Part shown: positions 49,282 through 60,992 of the stretch, in pieces
How positions within the stretch are numbered: the first letter of the stretch is position 1
How the letters are laid out: every line of letters starts with the position of its first letter
Assembly (NCBI GenBank): GCA_021904315.1
Contig: CM038907.1
Coordinates: 26,233,223 to 26,297,222, forward strand
Reading direction: 5' to 3'
DNA: 64,000 bases
Source of the DNA: Sphagnum magellanicum
Lineage: Eukaryota > Streptophyta > Sphagnopsida > Sphagnales > Sphagnaceae
Made by a program: the position numbers and the translations under genes
Notes under the pieces: model-generated
Told to the model about the DNA's origin: nothing
What the model saw: the letters and a program-made list of their open reading frames with translations, nothing else
Database searches by the model: none

Positions 49282-49374
49282 CAGTCTCAGAGGCTTCTGG
49301 AACAATAAATGGAAGCCAAAATGCCAATACAGCAGCAGCAGAATCCCTTGAGAACTGCCTCCCTGCAGATGATA

Positions 49375-49941
49375 TCAAACATGAGAGCGCATTTGGAGAC
49401 GATGGCGAGCCAAAGGGATGAGCTCAGAAAGAGGAGTAGACACAGGAGTTGTCTGTGGAGTAGGGAGAGGGGAGGTGCGACACATGGGACAAGAAGCATG
49501 TAGACGAAGCCAAGCATCAATGCAAGAGACATGGAACATGTGGTGACAATCAGGAAGCATGCGCAGGAATTCTCCTTCTTTGTAATCAGCCAAGCAGATG
49601 GAACAAGATGTGTCTTGAAGGTGAGGCAAAGGTTGTGCTGAGCTGAAGACAAGCTTGGGATATGACTCCAGAGTTGCTTGATCCAAGCCTGCTATCACCC
49701 AATCTGCTAACCCTCCTTCATTGCCATCCGCGCCTCCTCCTACTTGATGTTGATGCGGTGCCACTGCTGCATTCCCATTCTGTTGTCTTCCGTCTGTGGC
49801 TTGATGCAACCGTACACAGACATAGGAAGCTAGCATGATTGTCGATACCAGTACCAATATCCCCACTGCTATGGCAATCCCATATCCTAATCCCACTTTG
49901 CTCAAGCTCACTTGCATACTAGTACTATTGCTGGTGCTCAT
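49375..49941 (-). CDS. ATL67-like: RING-H2 finger E3 ubiquitin ligase, ATL family (ATL67-like), intronless
   Basis: A single open frame of 188 residues. A short Ser/Thr N-terminus is followed by one membrane segment (about 17-43, with GYGIAIAVGILVLVS and IMLASYVCVR). Then come a polar linker, the ATL-specific GLD motif (85-87) with SYPK just after it, and a canonical RING-H2: Cys113, Cys116, Cys132, His134, His137, Cys140, Cys151, Cys154, with CIDAWL around the sixth ligand. All eight zinc ligands and ATL spacing are intact. ATL proteins sit in membranes and pass ubiquitin from an E2 to target proteins; most are intronless, as here. The membrane segment and N-terminus look most like ATL67 as I remember it. 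The target and orthology cannot be told. The CDS ends directly before repeat copy B, and a (GA)n tract and a strong hairpin lie upstream. Confidence 0.95.
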   Translation of the reverse strand: MSTSNSTSMQVSLSKVGLGYGIAIAVGILVLVSTIMLASYVCVRLHQATDGRQQNGNAAVAPHQHQVGGGADGNEGGLADWVIAGLDQATLESYPKLVFSSAQPLPHLQDTSCSICLADYKEGEFLRMLPDCHHMFHVSCIDAWLRLHASCPMCRTSPLPTPQTTPVSTPLSELIPLARHRLQMRSHV

Positions 49942-50199
49942 TCTTTCTTCTCTGTCCCTGCTGCTCTCTCATCCCAAGCTCCTCACTCTTTCCTTCACCA
50001 CCACCACCACCATCACCACCAAGATCTCAGTATCCTAATTTTCCAAAAACCCCTCTCCTGCCCCTTTTTTTTGAGTCTCAGGCTCATTCATCAGCAAGCC
50101 AGAAAATCGCTAGACTACATCATGCTCATCATCCTCCCTCCCATGACTTCCTCATAATCCAACCTCCATACCCATTTCTACAAAAACCTTCTCAAACAC

Positions 50200-50480
50200 C
50201 TTACTCCATTACAACAACCTCCACACCCATCTCTACAAAAACCCTTCTCAAACAACACCGTCTTACTCCATCACAACAACCTCCTTGCTTGATCTCCCCG
50301 ACAAACACCCCTCAAGCTGAACAATACATGAACATACTACTACCATGCCGCCATCATCATCATCATCATCACCAAATTTGCATTCGACAAAGCAACACGC
50401 AACACTTTTGCAAAGCTCATGTAGTCCTACTGCCTGCTACAGCAATCTTGGTTGCAAAGCTTGATGCTGTGATCGAGAGT
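50200..50480. other. Upstream region of the ATL gene with CAT/ATC runs
   Basis: Contains two near copies of CTACAAAAAC(C)CTTCTCAAAC followed by CTTACTCCAT(C/T)ACAACAACC (about 50177-50283), and a CAT trinucleotide run at about 50350-50371. No gene is supported. Confidence 0.5.
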
Positions 50481-50640
50481 ATTGATTCTCTATAACCATT
50501 TTGCACTGATTCTCTCTACACCAAAGTGAGAAGTGTGCAAGCTGCTGTGTGGGCAGATTTTGAAGTGTGCAGGCTGCTCTCTAATGGTTTTCTTCCAATT
50601 CCTGATAGGAAATGGGATTGCAGTGAATGGCAAGAGGGGG

Positions 50641-50642
<2 letters not shown>

Positions 50643-50718
<76 letters not shown>

Positions 50719-50740
50719 GAGAGATAGAGAGAGAGAGTTT
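50643..50740. repeat. Long (GA)n tract about 0.7 kb upstream of the ATL gene
   Basis: Nearly 100 bp of GA with a few GG or TA interruptions; it reads CT on the ATL sense strand. Such tracts can act as GAGA-type regulatory sequence in plants, but here this is only a possibility. Overlapping frames encoding RERE or SLSL are artefacts. Confidence 0.9.
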
Positions 50741-50956
50741 TTAGAAAAGTAGTCATAAGTAAGAACTAAAACCGCAAACACCCAATTCATTATTAGTTCT
50801 CTCTGGCTGCTTGCACTTTTCCTGCAACAAAGTTCAAACACACAAAAAAACTTAATCATGAGATTGCAGATTGATCCAGAAATCAAATCCATCATCAGCT
50901 AAAATAGGGTATTCACAACTTTCTTGCAGCAAACGCTCCAGTGTTTTCTCACTGTA

Positions 50957-51007
50957 TTTCAGTGCAAGAAATGCTCAGTGTTTTACTGAGCATTTCTTGC
51001 ACTGAAA
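50957..51007. repeat. Perfect 23-bp inverted repeat with 5-nt loop
   Basis: The arm 50957-50979 (TTTCAGTGCAAGAAATGCTC then AGT) is exactly complementary to 50985-51007, with the loop GTTTT. The preceding 20 bases (GCTCCAGTGTTTTCTCACTG) echo the stem tip, as if a shorter hairpin had been partly duplicated. It lies about 1 kb upstream of the ATL start codon. Confidence 0.9.
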
Positions 51008-51660
51008 CATCACATTAATTAGTGGAATCAGCCCCTGTCCATTAGCCAAGGTTGAAAATGGTGACAAACAAAGGGAGGAGTAACAATTCTGCTGAGCCAA
51101 TTTTGAGGCAATGCAGCATGCACACAAGAGGCCCAATTTTGTGGTGGTTTTGTGTGTGTTCCCAGTGTGTTCTCATCAAGTTCCCAAGGGGTTCTCAGCA
51201 GTTCCCCCCTATGTTCCCCATAGGAACCACACTTTTATCCCACAATGGTTTTGGCCAAAATTGTCCTCTTTGCAAGTTATGAACATCTTGAGAAACGCAT
51301 TAGGAATGTTGGGAATCCTTTGAAAACTTGTTGGGAAAACATTTAGAACAGAAAAAGTCAGAAAAATCCAACACCCTATCCTCCCCCAAAAGGAAAAAAA
51401 ACCTGACCTCTTGGGTGCATACTGCATTGACTCTTTGGCTGAGCAGAATTTTTATTTGTTTGTCCCCATTTTCAACCCAGGCTATTTGTAGGGACTAGGG
51501 ACATACAATTGGGAGGTGGCTTTATTCCATTCAAATGCTAAAACCTTTTCTCTCAATGCATTATGGTTTTGAGAGTTTAAATTTCAAGCCTTGGTTTGCA
51601 ACATCATCAGAAACACATTTGAAAATTTAAAAAATCATATTATCGCAGTACTACACTATT

Positions 51661-51798
51661 ACAAAATGTGAGTGCAGTTGAGTAGTCCTCATTTAGTGGA
51701 CTAACAAATTCATTGCAATCTCACTAGGTCATGTTTAGTGAGATCACTGAATTCACTCAAAATCCAGTGAAATCACTTATACGGGAACACATTTTGTT
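51661..51798. mobile_element. Foldback MITE-like element of about 138 bp
   Basis: The ends ACAAAATGTG and CACATTTTGT are perfect inverse complements. Inside, AATCTCACTA and TAGTGAGAT form a further imperfect inverted pair around 51717-51745, flanked by AATTCA and TGAATT. The whole block can fold into one long stem. No target duplication was seen. Confidence 0.5.
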
Positions 51799-51799
51799 C

Positions 51800-54700
51800 T
51801 TGTGCTAGCTCATAAATAATCTATATGATTTAGTGTTTTGGTGAGCTTTTTTATTGCTAACAATTTGTTTCTTTGCATAAACTGTTAGTTTGAACTTGGA
51901 AGTAAGAAGCTACAGAAAGATCAGGTTCTGGTTTGTTCATATGCAGCGGAGATCATAACATGAGAATATGAGACTATTTGTTCCTCTACTTTCTTCATGA
52001 AAATGTGTCAGGGAGTTGGGCTTTTCAACAGATACAACTGTGGAAAAGTGGGTGAGTGATTTTAGGGCTTAGGTGGGTGTTTAGTGTTTACTCATTCAGA
52101 ATTAACAAACCAAATATTTACATCATACTTAATTACATCTTTCTTTGCAACATAAATGATAAGCAACCCGTGAGTTGTTCAAATTTGCCATCAAGGAAGG
52201 ATTCAATTCACTTTGATTCTCCAGACTCCAGAGAGTCTAGTGGGTGGTGGCTAAGAAGAGTATATAAAGTTTCAACTTTCTTCTCATTGAATCCACAAAG
52301 GAGAAAAGTGGGTTCATTTTGGCAGTTGTTCTTGGGGAGTCTTATTTGCAAAAATGTTGATAGAAGTAACCATTACATGTGATAAAATCTCAGACTCTTC
52401 AATTACATAATTGTGTAGGCAGCCTACTAGTGCAACTGGTGTTTTTTTGGGTTTTGGGTGGGGGGCGGGTGGGGAGAGGGGGGTGTGAATTTTGACATTA
52501 TGGCAACAAAAAAATAATTCCATTGTGCATAGCAAATTGTACAACAGGATTGTTGAAAAAAAAAACACAAAAAGTTGACACATTTTGAGAGGAAAAAAAG
52601 GTTTAAAGGTGCCTTTTTTTCAAAAAAGGAATGAGTTCTCCTGTAGATTGCCAGAACTAGGCAGGATTCCAAAAAGTTTCTGCTGTCCTGTCTGACCTAT
52701 AGCCAAATTTGGCTCATTCCTCTTGTGCATGATCTCACAACTCCACCTACTTGACAGAAACTGAAAAAAAAAAAAAAACCCTCAATTTTTGCCAATATTA
52801 AAGAATAACTTTCTTTTATTGTCCACAAATACTGCATAGGACAAGTAAAAGGGTGGCATATGAGAAGTTCTTAAGTTCCCTGACCCATGCATATCAGCTT
52901 AGAAAACCTTAATTAGTGGCAACAACCTTAAGTAAAAACACATCCGAAATTACCAATTCAACAATAAAATTAGGGTTTCACTAAGTTGATGGCAACCCAA
53001 AAGTCTAGTTTCACCCCCCAACCCCTTTGCAATTGTAAATTACTTATCTAAATAAAATTGCTTATTTGGCATTTGAGCATGATTTGGCAACAAATGAATC
53101 CACTTTGTGAAAAAAATTTTGTGCATGTTTAAAATGAAGAAATGAGTAGAAAAAAAAACCCTCCAAAATGAATTGACTTTTGCATACCCATCAGCTTCTC
53201 GAAGGCCCAAAGATGTTGCCTATTGTGCGGAAAGCATATATCTTCATCCACTAATGGTGTGTCTTTTCCTTGGCCTTTTGAGGGGCCCAATTATCTCCTC
53301 CTCTTCCTTGGCCATGATTTCTTGGTTCTTATTGAGTTGGCCAACTTTTTTCTTGATTGCATACTTGGTCATTTTTGTGCTCACATGTTTGTCCACATCA
53401 TAATCCCTTTTTACAAAAGAGCCTTTCCACACAACTCTACAACAAAAAGCATGGTGGTCTTTCCTCCGAAAGTAGGCCTTGGCTAGTTTCATATGTGTGA
53501 GATAAACCTTGTGGTTCCTTCCATTTCAATGTCACATATATGCAATGTCTTTCATAGTTTGACATTAGGTAGGCTAGTATAGTGTAAAAAAGTCAAATTG
53601 CAATGTTGTGCAAGTGCCTTAGTCTAGTATTGTTTTTTCCTTTTGCCATTTTGAGAAAATTAAGTGATGCCAAGGTTCCACCACATGTCTCTACACACAT
53701 GTGCACGTTTTTTTGCCCATCCCCTAGGCTCCTTATATGTAAATATGTGGTCTAATTCGTAGAAAGAACAAATAATAAAGTATTGTATATATTGTCATTG
53801 CATTTTAGGACTTCAATTTTTTATATCCTTCTTTTTTTTAAATATATGCTACAAAAGTTTGGATGTATTAGTTTTCTTTTGAAAATAGAAGACTCAAAAG
53901 ACCATGACAAAAACACACACAAGTCAAAATGGGTAACATTATGCTCTACAACCCCCACCCAATCTGAGGCATAAAGTCATGCAACATGTTTCTCTAGTGA
54001 AATATTGAAATACATGGTTGTGCAAGTTTTGAATTTCACAAGTCTAAAGGTCATTTTTTATTCCAACATTGTAAATTAAAAATTAATTGCATAAAAAAAT
54101 TTCTTTGATTGGTTGATTATAATAATCAATGTAAATAGTTGATTTTAAATAATTTTTCATGTTACATGTTGTCTCATTTTTCATGTTTATTCATGAAAAT
54201 TGAGAATTATTTTTTCACTATGTCGAGTGTGATAAACATTGTTGTTACATGCCACCCCCAATAAAGGGTAAGAGTGAAACTACTTGTAGGGTCAGGGAAC
54301 AAACTTAGTTGAAGGTCAAGCACTTTAGTTGCTCTTTCTCCCTTTCCAAGGGGGAAATAATTCACTTGAGTGCTTGACAAGAAAGTGAAATAATTTTCAT
54401 CATAAATGATCTCCAAATAAGCCCAAAAAAAGGAACAAAAGTGTTTTTCGTAAAAGATTTGCTCAAATATTGCAAAGAGTAACATCCAAACGTGCATGGT
54501 TTGGGGAGGGGGGCGGGGAGGGGGGGGAAAGGGGCAAGGCATCCGTGAACTTAAAGTCTACAGGTCATTTCAACTTAGATTGTAGGTTGTGCAAGGGTTT
54601 AGGGTTTAATGAGCAGGCAGCAAAATTATCACACAAACACTTTCAATGCATTAGAATAAGCATTTCGAATCCTTAATGGATGATGCCGGCTATACTCAAA

Positions 54701-55935
54701 TTATTTTGGGGGTTAGGGTTTCAAAGTTCAAAATCTAGGATAGCAAATATGGGAATAAGTGTCAATTATTATTACTGTTGTTTTAAAAATAAAATAATAA
54801 AAATAAATGGCAATAAAACTTTGGAAAAATTTCCACCCAATCCAGACCTGATAGTTGCCACATTTCAGGAATGTACCCTGGGCACAGGCCTTGCCCATTG
54901 TAAATTAACAAAGGAACACTACTATCGGTCTAATCCTTCATAGACCACAAGGCAACAAGAGCAAGAGGCACATTACTCCTACAGGTCCTACAGGAGGCCT
55001 CTTGCGCCTAAAAAATATACTTAAGGAATTTCTCCAAATGCTTAATGAATTGCAGAAAGAATCGGTGGCTCATCACCAAGAAACTTGGTATTAAAACAAG
55101 TTTTTAAATTTCTTCACTTGGGTGGCAAACCAAGCTAGGCTAGGTAGGTAGTCTCCATTAATGTGTAAAACAAAAATTGCTCCACACTAATGTAAACATT
55201 GTTTTATACATTAACAAAAGGTCACATTGATATGTGTTAATAATATCTTGTGTTCAATGAAACTAGTGGGGCTGCCGTCGTCATTGAGCACATATTGTAA
55301 ATTGTAATGTAGTTTTACAGAGTTGATTTTCGACCTTTATTAATTCAAATTACAAAATTTACTCAAAATTCGATAACTCCCATGGCTTGAAATGTATGAA
55401 ACCACCTTGATGCATTCATAACCATCACAATCTTAACCCCCAATTTTTCTATAGCTTAAAATTTTGAGCTTCATAAAATCTTTGGTGATGAGAGCATCAA
55501 AATTCACTAAAACTCTTGCAGTGGAGTTCCAAAGCATTCCGTAAAAGACCTCTGCTCAGATTTGTAGTGTATTTGGAGGAACACTAACACAAAGTGTAAG
55601 AACTTGCAAGGCATTTCAAAGAATGAAACAATTGCACCTATTAACATTCGATTTTTCAAAATGTCTCACATTGTTTTTTCCCATGATAATCAGCGAGTAC
55701 TCACCAGATACCTGTCAAGTATTGTGAGAGTATGAAAAATATTGTTGATTTTGACATTGTGTAATGACATCTAGAAATGGGGATTATCAAAATTGGGCCT
55801 ACCTCAACTTTGCCTCATGTGGGCCCTTATTTCAGCAATGCCCATGGCATTTGGTCACTTGTTGAGTAACTACCGATTCACAGAACACAGAGAGTTACAC
55901 TTGGCTTACCATGCCTGTGGGGCCTCGGCCACATA
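51800..55935. other. Intergenic stretch, no recognisable gene
   Basis: Contains the dispersed palindromic-core repeat (52697-52735), poly-G/C runs near 52450 and 54510, and an 82-codon minus-strand frame at 53244-53492 (includes MTKYAIKKKVGQLNKNQEIM) with coding-like composition but no recognised family. Confidence 0.5.
52697..52737. repeat. Dispersed palindromic-core repeat, copy 2
   Basis: ATAGCCAAATTTGGCTCATT, then TTGTGCATGATC and CTCC-C-CCTAC; it aligns with 6472-6512. Confidence 0.4.
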
Positions 55936-55940
55936 TCTAA

Positions 55941-56312
55941 GAGCACCTCCACCAGTGCTCAATATGTGACTCCAGACAGTAAAATTTATTTTAAAAAGTC
56001 AAAATGTTCCGGTTTAGCTCAGGAAATTGGTTTTTCTGCACCAAAGTCGTGCAGCTTGCCGTGGATGGTGAAAGACGCAACACAATTGTGCACCTCCAAA
56101 AAAGAGTGTAATAAATTGGACCTGACTGCGGCTCAGTATTTCTGATTGGTCGATCATAATGATTGGTCCAGGTGGTTTGCTTTTAGTAGTCCCCACGTAC
56201 ATGCAGTTCCGGTTACAGTTTAATTGGTGGGGTTGCCAAAAAAACACAGCTAAACTTAGACATTTAATTATATTATCCAGAGTAACATACTGAGCACCTG
56301 GTGGAGATGCTC
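55941..56312. mobile_element. Tourist/PIF-Harbinger-like MITE, copy 1
   Basis: The terminal inverted repeats run about 30 bp: GAGCACCTCCACCAGTGCTC at the left, and the right-end complement GAGCATCTCCACCAGGTGCT. ATATGTGAC and GTAACATAC complete the ends. The flanking trinucleotides TAA (55938-55940) and TCA (56313-56315) fit a decayed 3-bp TNA-type target duplication. The interior is non-coding and shared with the three other copies. Confidence 0.8.
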
Positions 56313-56315
56313 TCA

Positions 56316-56640
56316 TGTGAACCTGAAAAAATATTTCTCATATCCAAGTTTTAGTTACTAAATTTTTTTTCAACCCCACTCATAAAACTGGGACTGCAAG
56401 TAGGTGGGAGACTCCTAATTCCAATCCACTAGGACCAATCAAACTATCTAGCCAATCAGAAACAAGGAGCGGTCACTAAATATGATTTGACTGTGTTTTT
56501 TACACCGTTCCAGGGCTCTGAAAGCTGTAGTCTTTTCCAGGGTCCTAGCAATCTTCCAGTTGGTTTTCTGGATTTGACTGATGAACCTCATCCAAGATTT
56601 CCAGTGCTGGGCCACATATTGAGCATTGGTGGAGATGCTC
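56316..56640. mobile_element. Same MITE family, copy 2, inverted and lacking one terminal repeat
   Basis: The sequence (AATATTTCTCA, GGTGGGAGACTCCTAAT, CAATCAAACTATCTAGCCAA) is the reverse complement of the right half of copy 3. The right end GCCACATATTGAGCATTGGT...GATGCTC, followed by TTA, is intact. The left end starts directly inside the element (TGTGAACCTG) against the end of copy 1, so the outer repeat is missing and the two copies sit head to head. Confidence 0.7.
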
Positions 56641-56647
56641 TTAGATG

Positions 56648-56905
56648 GGACAACGAGAGCATCAAATCCCATGAAAAGAGATCTCAAGCTTCTCATTCTT
56701 GTAAACGATTTCTGTGTCTTTTTCAGGGTACTTTTGAAGGTCTTTTTGGAGGTGGGACTACTGGTCATACCTTCAGCACAGATCTCACCAGACAACAAGG
56801 GCATCAAATCCCCGGAAAACATCTAACAACACTCCATCCTGGTAACGCGTTTTGGTGTCTCATTCAGGAACTTCTAAAGGCATTTTCTTAGGTGGGACAG
56901 ATGGT
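56648..56905. repeat. Diverged two-copy duplication, about 125 bp
   Basis: GACAACGAGAGCATCAAATC (56648) and GACAACAAGGGCATCAAATC (about 56792) open two units. Both continue through TAA(A/C)G(A/C)GTTT...GTGTCT...TTCAGG and end at AGGTGGGAC. The longest plus-strand frame here is explained by the duplication. Confidence 0.6.
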
Positions 56906-58186
56906 CCATTCATGTGCTGGTTTCACTTTAGGTTCTACCTCTTCCACTGGTGATGAAAGTCCAAGGTGGTGACCACTGGTCACAATGGTAGAGAACTCCT
57001 TTTGACCTAATGAAATTGTGTTGAGCATGCTAACCATAATAGTACAAGGACTTGAAACCGCAACAAAGAGCGCACACTTCAAAGGTTCCATTTTTTAGAA
57101 TGTGATAAACATCAAGAACATGGACACGATCGATCATAAGTTACAATTTTGTGTAGGGTTACACCCTACGGCTAGGACTTTGCCCAGTGTAAAAGTCACC
57201 AATTTTTACTTAAATTTTTTTGGTATTGTGATACCCAGCAATACCAGCTGGGTAATCTCATGATATATATTTTTTAAAATTAAATATAAAATAAAATAAT
57301 GTAGTGCAAGCATTTTAAAAAGCTCGTTTGCAGATTTCGTCAAAATAAGGGTGCCTTCAACTACACTAGTGGAAATAGCACTGAGGTTTTTATGCAAAAG
57401 GTGAGAAACATCAAGTGTGTGCACACACACAAAGGGTCTGATTATTCGACAACTTGGATAACATCAAGAACCTACCTGAGGGAAGCAAATCTTAGAGGAA
57501 CATTTGCTAACAATTAATGTTGGGCCAAAAATCACAAAAAGATTTATTAAAAAAGAAGAAGAAAACAAGGGTTAAGTATTGCTAAATCAGCAATCTTTAT
57601 TGAGAAGGGTGAATGCAGTTTTCAAACATAAATTAACATTAGACCCATGTGGCTGGCAGCGTGAACAAGACTTGATCATCTCTTCAAAACCAATTATGTC
57701 AGCATTAATCAGATGCCAGAAAAACAGAACCCTAAAACTCTTGGAAACAACAAAATATAGGGTCCATGGCTCCATAAATCTTTGCCTGTTTCAATTTCTT
57801 GTCTAATTGTTGGAGGAAAAGAAAATTTTGAACAAGAAAGATTTGTTCTCTTTTGTGCAAAATGTATGGGGAAAAATCCATCTCTCACCCCCAAAAAAAT
57901 ACCCAAAAAAGTTTTTAAAAATTGAGAGTTTGCTCAAGGATTTGCAGAACTGATCTCACTTTTGGCAATCAGAGGTCTAATGGGTGTTCATGAAAATTCA
58001 CTCTGGAGAGAAGAGAATTAAATTTTGGTGTGTTATTAATAACTTGGGTACTTACATCTCTGTGAGAGAGAGAAAGGTTTAGAAGATCTGCGAATTTGCT
58101 GTGTTTTGGTGGGTGAGTGTTTTAGAGAGCTTCATTTTTTTTCAGAGAATTAAGGAATTTTTGTGCAATTGAGTTGCGAAGCTGTT

Positions 58187-58208
58187 GATGATGATGATCA
58201 TCATCATC
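58187..58208. repeat. Palindromic (GAT)n/(ATC)n repeat
   Basis: GATGATGATGA is followed directly by TCATCATCATC, a perfect 22-bp palindrome made of trinucleotide repeats. On the plus strand it would encode Asp then His runs. Confidence 0.85.
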
Positions 58209-58279
58209 ATCGTCATGTGTGGAAGTGCAATCAAAGTTTCCAATTTGGAGCTTTATTGAAGAATCTGGAGAGAGGGTCT

Positions 58280-58520
58280 CAAGTACCCAACATGACAATT
58301 TTTTTGTTGGGTCATGGGACACTTGATCCCAGTGAAGCGTTTCTCATTTTTGTGGATGGGAGTGACAATCTTGCTCATCTCAGAGCTGGTGGTGGTGCTG
58401 CTGTACATTTAATTTCAACCTTGGAGGTACACACCCAAGCATGGAGGAATCTCGCAAGTGGGCACTTGGAATAGACACACAAGGAGACTCCATCATTTTC
58501 AGCTTTCAGGTTTCTTAATT
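58280..58520 (+). other. Possible upstream exon remnant of the TEX2-like pseudogene
   Basis: One plus-strand frame gives EESRKWALGIDTQGDSIIF (about 58443-58499) before a TTTCAG|GTTTCT donor-like site. It loosely resembles the SRKWAKRYPI stretch that I recall from plant TEX2-like proteins. The match is short and the surrounding frames are broken, so this is tentative. Confidence 0.25.
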
Positions 58521-59894
58521 TGCTTCTTTCTCTTCTTGTGACTTTTTTCCTTCCTTAAACAATCCAACTTCCTTCCTTCCGTTTTGTAGCTTTGTGCAAA
58601 TGTATGAATCAACAGGAAGGAAGGAACATGTTCTGTTGTTGGAACCCTAGGAAGTTTGTCAACAATTTATCAGAAGCAACAATTTTCTACTTTCCACTTT
58701 GTCTTTCTGCACTTGTGCAATTTTTGGGGAATTCCTGTTGTTTTTTTTTTTTTTTTTTTGGTTTAAATTTTGAACATGTATCATAAAATTAGCTTGAGAA
58801 GATCTGCAAAAACCCTATTCTCATGATTCTAGCAGACTCATTTTTCTCTGGGTTTAGGGAAATGTGTGGGTTGCACCACTTGAGAGCGGGGGATTGGAGC
58901 AAAGTGAAATTGAAACAAGTTGGCACAGAGAAGAAGAAAAACAAGGATTTACAGAGGGAAGGGGACTGATGGACAGCATTGAGATTTTGCCATTACCAAC
59001 TTGGGTGACAGAGTGTTACATTTGAAGGCTAGTGATGGAATGGAGGAGATGATTTCTCATGATGGATGTCAGGTTTTTGCAATGACCCAGGATCCAAGCA
59101 AAAGTGGCGAGTGAGGTTTAGGGTTCATATTCTCTGTTGTGAAGTACTGATTGTGCCATAGGTCTGAGTATGACTTTCCTCACACATGTTTGATAGTATC
59201 TGTTTTCATGTCAAAATTTTCTGTTTTCCCTGCCATTTAAGTGAAGCTCAATTTGGGTTCGGTGGCAGACACAAACTCATGATTTGTGTGTGGATGATGG
59301 GGTTCTAGGAACAAGAAGTATCCTATTCAGTTAAACCATGTAGAGCAAAGCAACTGCTGAGGGTGGAAAATGTGTTTATTGTACTTAGAGACCCACTGGG
59401 AGAAAGAGGTTTGGTGTGAAGCACTGTGAGTGACGGCCAAAATGGATTCCACTTCAAAGGATTGGTATCTCAAGACCAAGAGAGAGTATGCAGAGTATAC
59501 ACACAATGTGGAAGTACCAGCTGTACACAACTGAGTTTCACAGAGACAAGGGTACCAACCATTTTGACATTCGACAGCATGACAAGAAACCCAACAAAAA
59601 TAAGTCTGATGATCATGGTCCCTCAAGGAAGCAGGTTATTTGGAATAAGTTGACCAGAAGGGGCTTAAAGGGTAAGCCAAATGCTCCTTGACTGCTTCAA
59701 ATGCTGCTTCCCAAGTTTCTTCAACACCAGCTGCAATGCCAATTGTGTGCAAGACTCAAGGGTGGTGTGCAACAAATCCTTTGGTTGAAGAATGAGACAA
59801 TCAAAGGCACCTTTGGTAACAGGCAACTCTGTGTTTGGTCAGTGAAGATACCTAGTTTCTGTAGTTGGTTTTGTTTTAGAAAAAATTTAGAGAT

Positions 59895-59987
59895 TGTTTT
59901 GTGGACATTTTGGTATCAAACAGAAGCAGCTATCAAAATTTGTTTTGTGGACATTTTGGTATTGAAACAGAAGCAGCTGTCAAAATT
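59895..59987. repeat. 46/47-bp tandem duplication inside the pseudogene
   Basis: TGTTTTGTGGACATTTTGGT followed by AT(T)(G)(A)AACAGAAGCAGCT and (A/G)TCAAAATT occurs twice back to back (59895-59940, 59941-59987) with three or four differences. Confidence 0.9.
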
Positions 59988-60659
59988 GCAAACTCCCCTC
60001 CCAGCTACTTCAATCAGTGATGATCATGAAGCTAGATCTCAGGAAGTCAGCTCCCTTTGCCACTGTGATGCACATGCTTCCAGTAGACAAGGGAGAGGCT
60101 CTGGCTGTGGAGATGGACATGGTGTGGCATGGTGACAGTTGTGTTACCATGGAGACTCAAGTAGACATGCGGGATTCACATGCTCAAGAAAAAATGGTTA
60201 CACAGGCTGAAGAGCCTGGATTAGCTGGAGTTGCAGCCATGGCCCTTCTTACAGGATTCAAGAAGGATTATATGATTCCCCAAGCAGCAGCTATGACAGA
60301 GGCTCCTCACAAAAGTACAGTAATGTAAACCCATACAAGAAATGGGAAAGACCTGAACTCACCAGATTTGCACTTTTGTCTTAGTAGAGAAACAAAAGAA
60401 ATATGCAGGAGACCCTACACCTTAAACCCTAAACAGATTATTAGGGAGAGTTGGACCTGTGCAATTTGGTCAGCAACATGGGATATCATACTCTTCACTA
60501 ACTGCAAACATCTTCCTTTTTTCCTCTACTGCCACCCTCCTCTGAAGCATCTGCCAGTATACGAAAAATGGATCTTGTTCAGTGTTCAAAAGTGAATCTC
60601 ACACAATTGATTATAAGAAGTTGTATGATATTTGGTTCTCAAAACTCGTCCACCTCTGA

Positions 60660-60992
60660 GAGCAACTCCCCCAGTGCACATTATGTGACCCTGCAAATTA
60701 AAATTGGATGAAGAAAAGTCAAAACATGTTGGTTTAGTTCAACAAAATGGTTTTGGCCCAGCAATTTGGCACAGTTTGCTGAGGCTTGTAAAAGGCACAG
60801 CAAAGCCTAGCACCTGCTGTTGATTGGCTAGATAGTTTGATTGATCTAAGTGGGTTGCCATTAGTAATCTCCCACCTATTTACAGTCCTGGTTTTAGTTT
60901 CATGGGCAGGGTTGGAAAAAAAGTAAATAACTAAGTTTGGATGTGAGAAATATTTTTGCAGGGTCACATACTGAGCATCACTGGAGATGCTC
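60660..60992. mobile_element. Same MITE family, copy 3, inside the TEX2-like pseudogene
   Basis: The left end GAGAGCAACTCCCCCAGTGC with TTATGTGACCC and the right end GGGTCACATACTGAGCATCA...GATGCTC are inverse. The flanks are TGA (60657-60659) and TTA (60993-60995). The element is 333 bp and lies between the exon remnants at 60.0-60.3 and 61.1-61.4 kb, presumably in an intron. Confidence 0.85.

Noticed and set aside
49309..49503. Plus-strand 64-codon frame opposite the ATL gene
   Set aside because: It is antisense to the end of an intact RING-H2 gene, with no independent support.
50490..50756. Long overlapping frames encoding SLSLSL or REREREG on both strands
   Set aside because: They are translations of the (GA)n tract at 50643-50740, which is open in several frames by its nature.
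56487..56891. 134-codon plus-strand and 124-codon minus-strand frames
   Set aside because: The sequence is MITE copy 2 plus a diverged 125-bp duplication; no protein family resemblance.
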